In this document: positions 42,221 through 51,807 of the stretch, one piece after another
Position numbering within the stretch: the first letter of the stretch is position 1
How the letters are laid out: each line of letters opens with the position of its first letter
From: Sinorhizobium sp. B11
GTDB taxonomy: Bacteria > Pseudomonadota > Alphaproteobacteria > Rhizobiales > Rhizobiaceae
Direction of reading: 5' to 3'
Assembly (NCBI GenBank): GCA_039725955.1
Contig: CP091034.1
Span: 3,908,501 to 3,972,500, forward strand
DNA: 64,000 bases
The notes under the pieces: generated by a model
Database searches by the model: none
The model's input: only the letters and a program-made list of their open reading frames with translations
Told to the model about the DNA's origin: nothing
Position numbers and translations under genes: made by a program

Positions 42221-44652
42221 AGAAACTGGGTCTGATGGGCAAGAAGCCTGCATTGGAATTGAGGGACGAAATCGAGGAACGCGCCGGCGCGGATGCGGCC
42301 TTCGACTATGCTCCCTTGCCCGGCATCGCCGACGAGATGGTGGACAACAGCGGCGCAATCCGCCCGGTCTGGCAGCGTTTCCTCGCCCATCTGAACCTTA
42401 TGCCGGAAAAGGATCTGGCCGAGCGTTTCGCCCGCGCCGACCGCTACCTGCGTGATGCAGGCGTCTTCTATCGCGCCTACGGCGCCAAAGGCAGCGGCGA
42501 GCGCGCCTGGCCGCTCTCACACATTCCGGTTTTGATAGACGAGCGCGAATGGCAGGCTCTTTCGGCAGGCCTCGTGCAGCGCGCCAATCTCCTCGAAGCG
42601 ATGGTTGCCGATATCTATGGCGACAACAAGCTCGTCGAGGAAGGCATTTTGCCGCCCGCGCTCATCGCCGCCAATCCGGAATTTCAGCGGTCTCTGGTTG
42701 GCGTAAAGCCGGCGACCGGGCACTATCTGCATTTCTGCGCCTTCGAAATCGGCCGCGGGCCCGACGGCAACTGGTGGGTGCTCGCTGATCGCACGCAAGC
42801 GCCATCCGGCGCGGGCTTCGCGCTTGAAAACCGCGTGGCGACCACGCGATCCTTCTCCGACGTTTATGCCGAAACACCGGTTCACCGCCTCGCTTCCTTC
42901 TTCGGCGCCTTCCGCGACGCTCTGCAGACGATGAAACATTCGGGCGACGACCGCATCGCGGTTCTGACGCCCGGCCCGGCCAACGAGACTTATTACGAAC
43001 ACGCCTATATCGCCCGCTACCTCGGCTTCATGCTGCTGGAGGGGGAGGACCTGACTGTCGTCAACGGCCGTGTCATGGTTCGCACCGTTGCCGGCCTGAA
43101 GCCGATTGGCGTGCTTTGGCGGCGTCTTGATTCCGCCTATGCCGATCCGCTGGAGCTGAACCAGAACTCGCATATCGGCACGCCTGGCCTTGTCGAAGCG
43201 TTGCGCGCCGAAACCGTTACGATCGTCAATGCGCTCGGCACCGGTGTTCTGGAAACGCGCGCCCTGCTCGCCTTCATGCCCGCCGTCTGTCGCCAGTTGC
43301 TGGGCGAGGATCTTCGCCTGCCCTCCATCGCGACATGGTGGTGCGGCCAGAAGGACGAACGCGACCACGTGGCGACCAACATCGAAAAGATGGTGATCGG
43401 CCCAGCCTATTCCCGCGCCCCCTTCTTCGATGATAGTGGCGAATCCGTTCTCGGCTCGTCGCTGCGCGCCACTGCGAAGACTTCGATTGCGGATTGGCTG
43501 ACGAGCGACGGTGCAAAACTCGTCGGTCAGGAAGTCGTCACCCTCTCGACGACGCCAGCCTGGGTCAACGGCAAACTGACGCCCCGGCCGATGTCGTTGC
43601 GCGTATTCGCCGCCCGCACCGCCAACGGCTGGCAGATCATGCCCGGCGGCTTTGCCCGTATCGGCGCGGGAGACGATGCCGCCGCGATCGCAATGCAATC
43701 CGGCGGTGCTGCAGCCGACGTCTGGATCGTCAGCGACAAACCGGTCGAGCGTCACACGCTCCTGCCCGCCGAAGGCAGCTTCACCCGCAATATGCCGGGC
43801 AGCCTGCCGAGCCGTGCGGCCGACAACCTCTTCTGGCTCGGCCGCTATATCGAGCGTGCCGAGGGAGCACTACGCATCCTGCGCGCTTGGCACGGACGCT
43901 ACGCCGAAGCTGCCGACCCGAGCCAACCGCTGCTTGCCGACGTCACGCAATATCTTGCCGCCGTCGATATCGACACGACCGAGCCGGTGCCGGAATCGCT
44001 GCTGCGCAATATCGACAGCGCCGTCTATTCGGCGAGCAATATCCGTGACCGCTTCTCGCCGGACGGATGGCTGGCACTGAACGATCTCGCCAAGACTGCC
44101 CGCCGCTTCCACTCGACCATCCTGGCCGGCGACGATGCCAGCCATGCGATGACCATCCTGCTGCGCAAGCTCGCGGGCTTTGCCGGTCTCGTGCATGAAA
44201 ACATGTACCGCTTCACCGGCTGGCGCTTTCTCTCGCTTGGCCGATATATTGAACGCGGCCTGCATATGACACGGCTTCTCGGCCACATGTCCGGCCCGGA
44301 AGCACCCGATGGCGCGCTCGACATGCTGCTCGAAATCGGCGACAGCGTCATGACCCATCGCCGGCGCTACAACGTTAATACTGCCCGGCTGACAGTCACC
44401 GATCTTCTGGCGCTCGATCCTCTTAATCCGCGCTCGATCCTCTTCCAGATGAACGAGATCCATCGCGAAGTCGAACAGCTTCCGAACGCCTTCATCAACG
44501 GCCAGATGTCGCCCTTCTACCGCGAGGCGATGCGGCTGCATTCCGGTCTGGCTGTCATGACCCCGGAGACAATGAACGGTGATGTCTACCACAGGCTCGA
44601 ACGCGAGTTGGAACATCTCTCCGATCTCTTGGCGCAGACCTATCTCGGATGA
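42217..44652 (+). CDS. Circularly permuted ATP-grasp protein fused to an alpha-E domain
   Basis: 811 aa. The CP_ATP-grasp region spans ~60-490: FYRAYGAKGSGERAWPLSHI, GRGPDGNWWVLADRTQAPSG, ALENRVATTRS, LTPGPANETYYEHAYIARYL, VVNGRVMVRTVAGLKPIGVL. ATP-grasp enzymes join a carboxylate to an amine. The alpha-E helical domain covers ~505-805 (NLFWLGRYIERAEGALRILR ... GWRFLSLGRYIERGLHMTRL). In many genomes these are separate genes; here they are one chain. It starts at a TTG overlapping the previous stop (TTGA). Translational coupling on both sides argues for a complex. Confidence 0.9.
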   Translation: MKKLGLMGKKPALELRDEIEERAGADAAFDYAPLPGIADEMVDNSGAIRPVWQRFLAHLNLMPEKDLAERFARADRYLRDAGVFYRAYGAKGSGERAWPLSHIPVLIDEREWQALSAGLVQRANLLEAMVADIYGDNKLVEEGILPPALIAANPEFQRSLVGVKPATGHYLHFCAFEIGRGPDGNWWVLADRTQAPSGAGFALENRVATTRSFSDVYAETPVHRLASFFGAFRDALQTMKHSGDDRIAVLTPGPANETYYEHAYIARYLGFMLLEGEDLTVVNGRVMVRTVAGLKPIGVLWRRLDSAYADPLELNQNSHIGTPGLVEALRAETVTIVNALGTGVLETRALLAFMPAVCRQLLGEDLRLPSIATWWCGQKDERDHVATNIEKMVIGPAYSRAPFFDDSGESVLGSSLRATAKTSIADWLTSDGAKLVGQEVVTLSTTPAWVNGKLTPRPMSLRVFAARTANGWQIMPGGFARIGAGDDAAAIAMQSGGAAADVWIVSDKPVERHTLLPAEGSFTRNMPGSLPSRAADNLFWLGRYIERAEGALRILRAWHGRYAEAADPSQPLLADVTQYLAAVDIDTTEPVPESLLRNIDSAVYSASNIRDRFSPDGWLALNDLAKTARRFHSTILAGDDASHAMTILLRKLAGFAGLVHENMYRFTGWRFLSLGRYIERGLHMTRLLGHMSGPEAPDGALDMLLEIGDSVMTHRRRYNVNTARLTVTDLLALDPLNPRSILFQMNEIHREVEQLPNAFINGQMSPFYREAMRLHSGLAVMTPETMNGDVYHRLERELEHLSDLLAQTYLG

Positions 44653-45536
44653 CGGCCGTGCTCTACGATCTCACCCTGCACATGGGCTACAGCTATGACA
44701 CGCCGGCATCCGGCGCGCGCCATATCATGCGTCTCATGCCACTCTCGCTGACGAACCGGCAGCGGCTTGTCGCAGGCTCGATCAGCATTTCGCCGCAGCC
44801 GGACGAACAGTCGCATTTCGTCGATTTCTTTCAGCATCCGGCAACGTCCTTCCTGCTGCGCTCGCCGCATGAAACGCTCGATATCCGCATGCAGGCCCGC
44901 GTCCAGGTCGAAAGCCAGGTCATATCGGCGGATTTCTCGCCGTTGCTGGCGGATCTGCCGGACGAGGTCTCGGGGATCTGGTCGCTCGATCCTGAATCGC
45001 CCCACCATTTTCTTGGCGACAGTCCGCGCCTGACGGAAACCAAGGCGATCAGCGAATACGCAAAGAGCTGTGTCCAGCCATCGCTGACCGTCATGCAGAT
45101 CGCCTATGCGCTCTGCGCCCGCATCAACAAGGATTTCACTTACGATCCGGAAGCGACGACTGTCGACACGACACCGCTGGAGTCTTTCAAGCTGAAACGC
45201 GGCGTCTGCCAGGACTTCACGCATGTCATGATCCTTGCGCTACGCAGCCTCAGTATTCCCGCCGGTTATGTCTCCGGTTTCCTGCGCACCATCCCGCCGC
45301 CGGGCAAGGAGCGGTTGGAGGGCGCTGATGCCATGCATGCCTGGGTCCGCGTCTGGTGCGGTGAGATGGCCGGCTGGATCGAGCTCGATCCCACCAATAA
45401 TATCCCCGCTGGAACCGACCATATCGTCGTCGCATATGGTCGCGACTATGCCGATGTCGCTCCCGTTATCGGTGTACTCAAGAGCTATGGCAGCCAGCGT
45501 TCCGTGCAGGCAGTGGACGTAATTCCGCTCAAATAA
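44649..45536 (+). CDS. Transglutaminase-like cysteine peptidase family protein
   Basis: 295 aa. N-terminal transglutaminase-associated domain ~1-85 (YDLTLHMGYSYDTPASGARH), then the core with intact triad: Cys187 in RGVCQDFTHVMILAL, His230 in DAMHAWVRVWCG, Asp247 in IELDPTNNIPAG. There is no signal peptide. It begins with ATGA overlapping the ATP-grasp gene stop. In this operon type the transglutaminase is thought to hydrolyse or transfer the amide bond made by the ATP-grasp/amidoligase enzymes, which is inference from genome context in the literature. Confidence 0.92.
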   Translation: MTAVLYDLTLHMGYSYDTPASGARHIMRLMPLSLTNRQRLVAGSISISPQPDEQSHFVDFFQHPATSFLLRSPHETLDIRMQARVQVESQVISADFSPLLADLPDEVSGIWSLDPESPHHFLGDSPRLTETKAISEYAKSCVQPSLTVMQIAYALCARINKDFTYDPEATTVDTTPLESFKLKRGVCQDFTHVMILALRSLSIPAGYVSGFLRTIPPPGKERLEGADAMHAWVRVWCGEMAGWIELDPTNNIPAGTDHIVVAYGRDYADVAPVIGVLKSYGSQRSVQAVDVIPLK

Positions 45537-45649
45537 TCCCGAAACTGGAAAAAACAGCCAGTTGCCGACAATTTTACACACTGGCTTTAGCGGCCATTAA
45601 AGTCATCTGGTCCATGAAGAGCCTGATAGGGCTCCTTGAACCGGTGGAC

Positions 45650-46846
45650 ATGATGAACACCCTGCATTCGCTTTTTGATCGCCTGCGGCGCGACCGTGGC
45701 GGCAATTTCGGTATCATGACGGCCATCCTGCTGCCTGTGCTTGTAGGCGCTGCAGGTGTCTCCATTCAGGTAACGGACATGCTGCTTTCAAAACAGCAAT
45801 TGCAGGAAGCGGCAGACGCTGCCGCGCTCGCCACCGCGACAGCCCTTGCAAACAAGACCATCCAGCCCGCCCAAGCAGAAGGCTTTGCCCGTGATTTCGT
45901 TGCCGGCCAGATGGCAAACTATCTTCAGGATACAGATCCTTCGACGACCAATATCAAGAACAGTACTGCAGTGAATGTCTCGACAACGACCTCAGGCAAA
46001 TCTGTCTCATACCAAGTCACAGTAAACCCGAACTATACGATCAACCTAAACCCGATGATGCGGGTGATCGGCTTCAAGACACAGAACATCACGGCATCGG
46101 GCACCACGGTCAGCGGCCATTCGGAAACCCAGGGCTCGGTCTCCATGTATCTTGTCCTCGATCGTTCCGGTTCGATGGCTGAATACACCACGACGGTCAA
46201 CGCCTCGCAGCCGACTAAGGACGAGGATTGCAGCTATACCGACCCCAAAACCAACAAAAAGGTGAAACAGACCTGCACAGTTACGAATTACTACGCCAAG
46301 ATCGAGGCGCTGAAGCTCGCCGTTTCCAGCCTGGCCGGTCAGCTCAATACTGCTGATCCCGATAACTCCTACGTTCGCACAGGCTCCGTTTCTTATAACG
46401 ACAAGATGCAGACCGCACAGGCGCTTGATTGGGGTACGACCAAGGTCGTGAACTACGTGAATGATCTGACGGCAACGGGTCGCACGGATTCCAGCGCGGC
46501 TTTCAAGAAGGCCTATGACAGCCTGATGGATGCGAAGGAAGATCAGGCGCACCAAGGCAAGACCGGCCAGACGCCGACCAAGTATATTGTCTTCATGACC
46601 GATGGCGACAACAACATATCTTCGGCTGACACGCTAACCAAGAAATCCTGCGACGACGCTCGCCAAGCGAAGATTCAGGTCTACACGATAGCCTTCATGG
46701 CACCTGCCGGCGGAAAAGCTTTGCTGAGTTATTGCGCAACCACTCCCGCCCACTATTTCGCGGCGGAGAACATGACAGCTCTCCTTGATGCCTTCAAATC
46801 GATCGGCGCCAAGGCTGCAAACCAGATGACGCGCCTGACGAATTAA
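45650..46846 (+). CDS. TadG-like pilus-assembly protein with von Willebrand A domain
   Basis: 398 aa. ATGs at 45614, 45650 and 45653 are all possible starts; GGTGGA lies before the latter two. The TadE/TadG-like N-terminus carries GNFGIMTAILLPVLVGAAGV (membrane helix) and LLSKQQLQEAADAAALATAT. The vWA domain (~165-395) has the MIDAS motif DRSGSMAEY, then MTDGDNNISSADTLTKKSC. It is exported or membrane-anchored, likely facing the periplasm. No other tad/cpa genes are here, so it is an isolated paralogue. A terminator follows. Confidence 0.85.
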   Translation: MMNTLHSLFDRLRRDRGGNFGIMTAILLPVLVGAAGVSIQVTDMLLSKQQLQEAADAAALATATALANKTIQPAQAEGFARDFVAGQMANYLQDTDPSTTNIKNSTAVNVSTTTSGKSVSYQVTVNPNYTINLNPMMRVIGFKTQNITASGTTVSGHSETQGSVSMYLVLDRSGSMAEYTTTVNASQPTKDEDCSYTDPKTNKKVKQTCTVTNYYAKIEALKLAVSSLAGQLNTADPDNSYVRTGSVSYNDKMQTAQALDWGTTKVVNYVNDLTATGRTDSSAAFKKAYDSLMDAKEDQAHQGKTGQTPTKYIVFMTDGDNNISSADTLTKKSCDDARQAKIQVYTIAFMAPAGGKALLSYCATTPAHYFAAENMTALLDAFKSIGAKAANQMTRLTN

Positions 46847-46869
46847 AACCGGTATGTTTTACCGCAGCA

Positions 46870-46908
46870 AAAAGCCGCTCCGGAACAAACCGGGGCGGCT
46901 TTTCGTTT
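46870..46908 (+). terminator. Terminator after the TadG-like gene
   Basis: 14-bp stem AAAAGCCGCTCCGG/CCGGGGCGGCTTTT (one G-T pair) with a 6-base loop, followed by CGTTT. It isolates the glycogen operon from upstream transcription. Confidence 0.82.
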
Positions 46909-47121
46909 AAACTTTATTCGGTCCATCAAATCGGGAAAACCGATTGAAATCAAGTCCCTTGGGCCTGTCGAATATGAAGGTTCCGCAAATTTTTCGTTTG
47001 CCCAATTCCCTTGTTGCAAGTGCGTGATAACGGTGCATAAACTGCCCAGTCGGTGCAAGCGACAAATCGATTGAATCAGGCGTAAGATACTGTAACCAAA
47101 TCAAAATTGGCGAGACCTGAC

Positions 47122-49581
47122 ATGAATACTGTTTCGAAGCCGACCATCCTCTCCCCAGCTCCGCGCAGTTCCCGGCCAGAAATCCTCGCTGAGGAAATTA
47201 TCGAGCGTCTGACCTACCGCATCGGCAAGGATGCCAAGGTTGCCAAGCCGCATGACTGGCTGACCGCAACCATTCTCGTGGTGCGTGACCGCATCATCGA
47301 CAAGTGGATGGAATCCACCCGCAAGGTCTACGAGACTGGCGCCAAGCGCGTCTATTACATGTCGCTCGAATTCCTGATCGGCCGCCTGATGCGCGATGCC
47401 GTGTCCAACCTCAACCTTATGGAAGAGGTTCGCGATGCGCTGGCGTCGCTCGGCGTCGATGTCACCGTCATTGCAGGCCTCGAGCCCGATGCAGCCCTCG
47501 GCAATGGCGGTCTCGGCCGTCTCGCCGCCTGTTTCATGGAATCGATGGCCACTGTTGACGTGCCGGCCTATGGCTACGGCATCCGCTACGTTCACGGCCT
47601 TTTCCGCCAGCAGATGGCGGACGGCTGGCAGGTAGAGCTCCCCGAAAACTGGCTTGCGCACGGCAATCCCTGGGAATTCGAGCGCCGCGAAAGCGCCTAT
47701 GAAGTCGGATTCGGCGGATCGATCGAAGTCATTGCCGGTCATGATGAACAGCCGCGCTATGTCTGGAAGCCGGCCGAGCGTGTCATCGCAGCCGCCTTCG
47801 ACACGCCTGTCGTCGGCTGGCGCGGCAAGCGCGTCAATACGCTTCGCCTCTGGTCGGCACAGCCGATCGACCCGATCCTGCTCGACGCTTTCAACGCCGG
47901 CGACCACATCGGCGCGCTGCGCGAGAGCAACAAGGCCGAAAGCCTGACCCGTGTGCTTTATCCTGCAGACGCAACGCCTGCCGGTCAGGAACTGCGCCTG
48001 CGCCAGGAATATTTCTTCTCGTCGGCCTCGCTGCAGGACATCCTTCGCCGTCACCTGCAACAGTATGACGACTTCACCTCGCTGCCGGACAAGGTCGCGA
48101 TCCAGCTCAACGATACCCATCCGGCAGTCTCCGTCGCTGAACTGACCCGCCTGCTCTGCGACGTGCACGGCATGGACTTCGATACGGCCTGGGATATCAC
48201 TCGCCGTACATTCTCCTACACCAATCACACGCTTCTTCCTGAAGCCCTGGAAAGCTGGCCGGTTCCGCTCTTCGAGCGCTTGCTGCCGCGCCACATGCAG
48301 ATCATCTACGCGATCAACGCCAAGATCCTGATCGAAGCGCGCAAGGCGCGCAATTTCTCCGATACGGAAATCCGCTCGATCTCGCTGATCGACGAGAACG
48401 GTGATCGTCGCGTACGCATGGGCAACCTCGCTTTCGTCGGCTCACACTCGATCAACGGCGTCTCGGCGCTGCACACCGACCTGATGAAGGTCACGGTCTT
48501 TGCAGACCTGCACAAACTCTACCCTGACCGCATCAACAACAAGACCAACGGCATTACACCTCGCCGCTGGCTGCAACAGTGCAATCCGGGTCTCACCAAT
48601 CTGGTGCGCGAAGCGATCGGCGATGAATTCCTCGATGACGCCGAAAAGCTGCGTGCACTCGACAAATTTGCCACGGACCCGAGCTTCCAACAAAAATTCG
48701 CCGCCGTGAAGCGCGCCAACAAGGTGGCGCTATCCAATCTCGTCGCCAGCCGCATGGGCGTGAAGCTCGATCCGTCTGCCATGTTCGACATCCAGATCAA
48801 GCGCATCCACGAATACAAGCGCCAGCTCCTCAATATCGTCGAAGCCGTTGCGCTCTACGATCAGATCCGCTCGCATCCGGAGCTGGACTGGGTGCCGCGT
48901 GTAAAACTCTTCGCCGGCAAGGCGGCACCGAGCTATTACAACGCCAAGCTCATCATCAAGCTCATCAACGACGTCGCCCGTACCATCAACAGCGACCCGT
49001 CGGTCCGCGGCCTGCTGAAAGTCGTTTTCGTGCCGAACTACAATGTCTCGCTTGCGGAAGTCATGGTCCCGGCCGCCGACCTTTCCGAGCAGATCTCGAC
49101 GGCCGGCATGGAAGCATCAGGCACCGGCAACATGAAGTTCGGCCTGAACGGCGCGCTGACGATCGGCACGCTCGACGGCGCCAATGTCGAAATGCGCGAC
49201 AATGTCGGCGAGGACAATATCGTCATCTTCGGCCTGCAGGCCGATGAAGTCGCCAAGATCCGCAGCGAGGGCCACAATCCCCGTGCGATCATCGAAGGTT
49301 CGCGTGAGCTGTCGCAGGCGCTGGCCGCCATCAGCTCCGGCGTTTTCTCTCCCGATGACCGCAACCGCTACACCGGTCTCATCGATGGCATATATTCCCA
49401 CGACTGGTTCATGGTCGCCGGCGATTTCGATGCCTATGCTGCCGCCCAGCGCGAGGTCGACCAGATCTGGACCAACCAGTCCTCCTGGTACCAGAAGACG
49501 ATCAACAATACGGCGCGGATGGGCTGGTTCTCGTCCGACCGCACGATCCGGCAATATGCAGACGAGATCTGGAGAGCTTGA
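47122..49581 (+). CDS. glgP: Glycogen phosphorylase
   Basis: 819 aa from ATG 47122; a TTG at 47107 is in frame but less likely. It releases glucose-1-P from glycogen ends using PLP. Family landmarks are VYYMSLEFLIGRLMRDAVSN, LGNGGLGRLAACFMES, GYGIRYVHGLF, QLNDTHPAVSVAEL, FAGKAAPSYYNAKLIIKLIN and the PLP lysine K672 in EASGTGNMKFGLNGAL. It is first gene of glgP-glgB-glgC-glgA-pgm-glgX; its TGA overlaps the glgB ATG (TGATG). Confidence 0.97.
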   Translation: MNTVSKPTILSPAPRSSRPEILAEEIIERLTYRIGKDAKVAKPHDWLTATILVVRDRIIDKWMESTRKVYETGAKRVYYMSLEFLIGRLMRDAVSNLNLMEEVRDALASLGVDVTVIAGLEPDAALGNGGLGRLAACFMESMATVDVPAYGYGIRYVHGLFRQQMADGWQVELPENWLAHGNPWEFERRESAYEVGFGGSIEVIAGHDEQPRYVWKPAERVIAAAFDTPVVGWRGKRVNTLRLWSAQPIDPILLDAFNAGDHIGALRESNKAESLTRVLYPADATPAGQELRLRQEYFFSSASLQDILRRHLQQYDDFTSLPDKVAIQLNDTHPAVSVAELTRLLCDVHGMDFDTAWDITRRTFSYTNHTLLPEALESWPVPLFERLLPRHMQIIYAINAKILIEARKARNFSDTEIRSISLIDENGDRRVRMGNLAFVGSHSINGVSALHTDLMKVTVFADLHKLYPDRINNKTNGITPRRWLQQCNPGLTNLVREAIGDEFLDDAEKLRALDKFATDPSFQQKFAAVKRANKVALSNLVASRMGVKLDPSAMFDIQIKRIHEYKRQLLNIVEAVALYDQIRSHPELDWVPRVKLFAGKAAPSYYNAKLIIKLINDVARTINSDPSVRGLLKVVFVPNYNVSLAEVMVPAADLSEQISTAGMEASGTGNMKFGLNGALTIGTLDGANVEMRDNVGEDNIVIFGLQADEVAKIRSEGHNPRAIIEGSRELSQALAAISSGVFSPDDRNRYTGLIDGIYSHDWFMVAGDFDAYAAAQREVDQIWTNQSSWYQKTINNTARMGWFSSDRTIRQYADEIWRA

Positions 49582-51788
49582 TGAAGCCGCCGAAAGCTGC
49601 CCCTGAAGTGAAGCTTCCCTGGGAAATTTCGGCAGACGAAATCGCGGCAATCTTCAGTGGATCGCATGCCAATCCCTTTGCCGTCCTGGGCGTGCACCAG
49701 GCCGGCGACACCTTTATCACCAGGTGCTTCCTTCCAGGCGCTGAAGCTGTCACGGCAATGACGCTGGATGGAACACCGATCGGCGAGCTCCACCAGCTCC
49801 ATCCTGACGGTGTTTTCGGCGGGCAGATTTCAGTGACAAAACTCCAGCCCGTTCGTTATCGTGCCCGGCGCGCCGACGCCGAATGGGCAGTGACGGACCC
49901 ATACAGCTTCGGCCCTGTACTCGGGCCGATGGACGATTACTACGCCAGGCAGGGTTCGCATCTCCGGCTCTTCGACAAGATGGGCGCCCATCGCATCAAG
50001 CATGAAGGCGGGACCGGCATCCATTTTGCCGTCTGGGCACCGAACGCCCAGCGCGTTTCCGTCGTCGGCGATTTCAACAATTGGGATGGACGACGTCATG
50101 TCATGCGCTTCCGTTCCGACAGCGGCATCTGGGAAATCTTTGCTCCGGATGTTCCACTTGGCGTTACCTACAAATTCGAAATCCGCGGTCAGGATGGCGT
50201 CCTTCTGCCGTTGAAGGCGGACCCCTTCGCCCGCCGCAGCGAACTTCGTCCGAAGACGGCCTCGGTGACGGCTGCCGAACTGATGCAGGATTGGCAGGAC
50301 GAGGAGCATCTGAAGCACTGGCGCGAAACCGACAAGCGCCGGCAACCGATCAGTATCTACGAGGTGCACGCGGGCTCCTGGCAGCGCCGGCAGGACGGCT
50401 CCATGCTGTCCTGGGACGAACTTGCCTCGAGCCTCATCCCCTATTGTGTCGACATGGGCTTCACCCATATCGAATTCCTGCCGATCACCGAACACCCCTA
50501 TGACCCCTCCTGGGGCTACCAGACGACTGGCCTTTACGCGCCGACCGCCCGCTTCGGCGAGCCGGAAGGTTTTGCCCGTTTCGTCAACGGCTGTCACAAG
50601 GTTGGCATCGGCGTCATACTTGATTGGGTGCCCGCACATTTCCCGACCGACGAACATGGTCTGGGCTGGTTCGACGGTACCGCGCTTTACGAACACGCCG
50701 ACCCGCGAAAGGGCTTTCATCCGGACTGGAACACGGCGATCTACAATTTCGGGCGCACCGAAGTCGTCTCCTACCTCGTCAACAATGCGCTCTACTGGGC
50801 CGAGAAATTCCATCTCGACGGCCTGCGCGTCGATGCGGTCGCTTCGATGCTCTACCTCGACTATTCGCGCAAGCACGGCGAATGGATTCCGAACGAGTAT
50901 GGCGGCAACGAAAACCTGGAAGCCGTCCGCTTCCTGCAGAATCTCAATACCCGCATCTACGGCGAGCATCCCGGTGTCATGACCATCGCGGAGGAATCGA
51001 CGTCCTGGCCGAAGGTGTCCCAGCCGGTCCACGAAGGCGGCCTCGGCTTCGGCTTCAAATGGAACATGGGCTTCATGCACGATACGCTGAGCTACATGAG
51101 CCGCGATCCCATCCATCGCAGGCATCACCATAATGAGCTGACCTTCGGCCTGCTCTATGCCTATTCGGAGAATTTCGTCCTGCCGCTGTCACATGACGAA
51201 GTCGTGCACGGCAAGGGTTCGCTGATCGCCAAGATGCCCGGCGACGACTGGCAGAAATTCGCAAATCTGCGCGCCTACTATGCCTTCATGTGGGGTTATC
51301 CCGGCAAGAAGCTGCTCTTCATGGGGCAGGAATTCGCTCAATGGGCCGAATGGAGCGAAAACAAATCGCTCGACTGGAACCTGCTGCAATATCGCATGCA
51401 CGAAGGCATGCGTCGCCTGGTGCGCGACCTCAACTTCACCTACCGCAGCAAGGCAGCACTCCACGCCCGCGACTGTGAGGGCGACGGCTTCGAATGGCTG
51501 ATTGCGGACGATTACGAGAACTCTGTCTTTGCCTGGCTGCGCAAGGCGCCCGGCCAGAAGCCTGTCGTCGTCATCAGCAACCTTACACCTGTCTATCGCG
51601 AGAACTATTCGATCCGGCTGCCTTCGCCGGGACGCTGGCGGGAAATCCTCAATACCGATGCCGACATCTATGGGGGCAGCGGAAAAGGCAATGGCGGGCG
51701 CGTGCAGGCCGTCGATGCCGGCGGCGAGATAAGCTGCTCGATAACCCTGCCGCCGCTGGCGACGATCATGCTTGAACCTGAGAATTAG
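49581..51788 (+). CDS. glgB: 1,4-alpha-glucan branching enzyme
   Basis: 735 aa, starting at the ATG inside glgP's stop (TGATG). The N-terminal CBM48 modules (~15-220) include GTGIHFAVWAPNAQRVSVVG and the GH13 barrel follows. Catalytic residues: nucleophile Asp418 in GLRVDAVASMLYLDY, acid/base Glu (~471) in GVMTIAEESTSWP and Asp (~539) in LPLSHDEVVHGKGS. It forms alpha-1,6 branches. It is translationally coupled to glgP. Confidence 0.97.
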   Translation: MKPPKAAPEVKLPWEISADEIAAIFSGSHANPFAVLGVHQAGDTFITRCFLPGAEAVTAMTLDGTPIGELHQLHPDGVFGGQISVTKLQPVRYRARRADAEWAVTDPYSFGPVLGPMDDYYARQGSHLRLFDKMGAHRIKHEGGTGIHFAVWAPNAQRVSVVGDFNNWDGRRHVMRFRSDSGIWEIFAPDVPLGVTYKFEIRGQDGVLLPLKADPFARRSELRPKTASVTAAELMQDWQDEEHLKHWRETDKRRQPISIYEVHAGSWQRRQDGSMLSWDELASSLIPYCVDMGFTHIEFLPITEHPYDPSWGYQTTGLYAPTARFGEPEGFARFVNGCHKVGIGVILDWVPAHFPTDEHGLGWFDGTALYEHADPRKGFHPDWNTAIYNFGRTEVVSYLVNNALYWAEKFHLDGLRVDAVASMLYLDYSRKHGEWIPNEYGGNENLEAVRFLQNLNTRIYGEHPGVMTIAEESTSWPKVSQPVHEGGLGFGFKWNMGFMHDTLSYMSRDPIHRRHHHNELTFGLLYAYSENFVLPLSHDEVVHGKGSLIAKMPGDDWQKFANLRAYYAFMWGYPGKKLLFMGQEFAQWAEWSENKSLDWNLLQYRMHEGMRRLVRDLNFTYRSKAALHARDCEGDGFEWLIADDYENSVFAWLRKAPGQKPVVVISNLTPVYRENYSIRLPSPGRWREILNTDADIYGGSGKGNGGRVQAVDAGGEISCSITLPPLATIMLEPEN

Positions 51789-51807
51789 TGACTGGTGGGA
51801 GGAGAAA

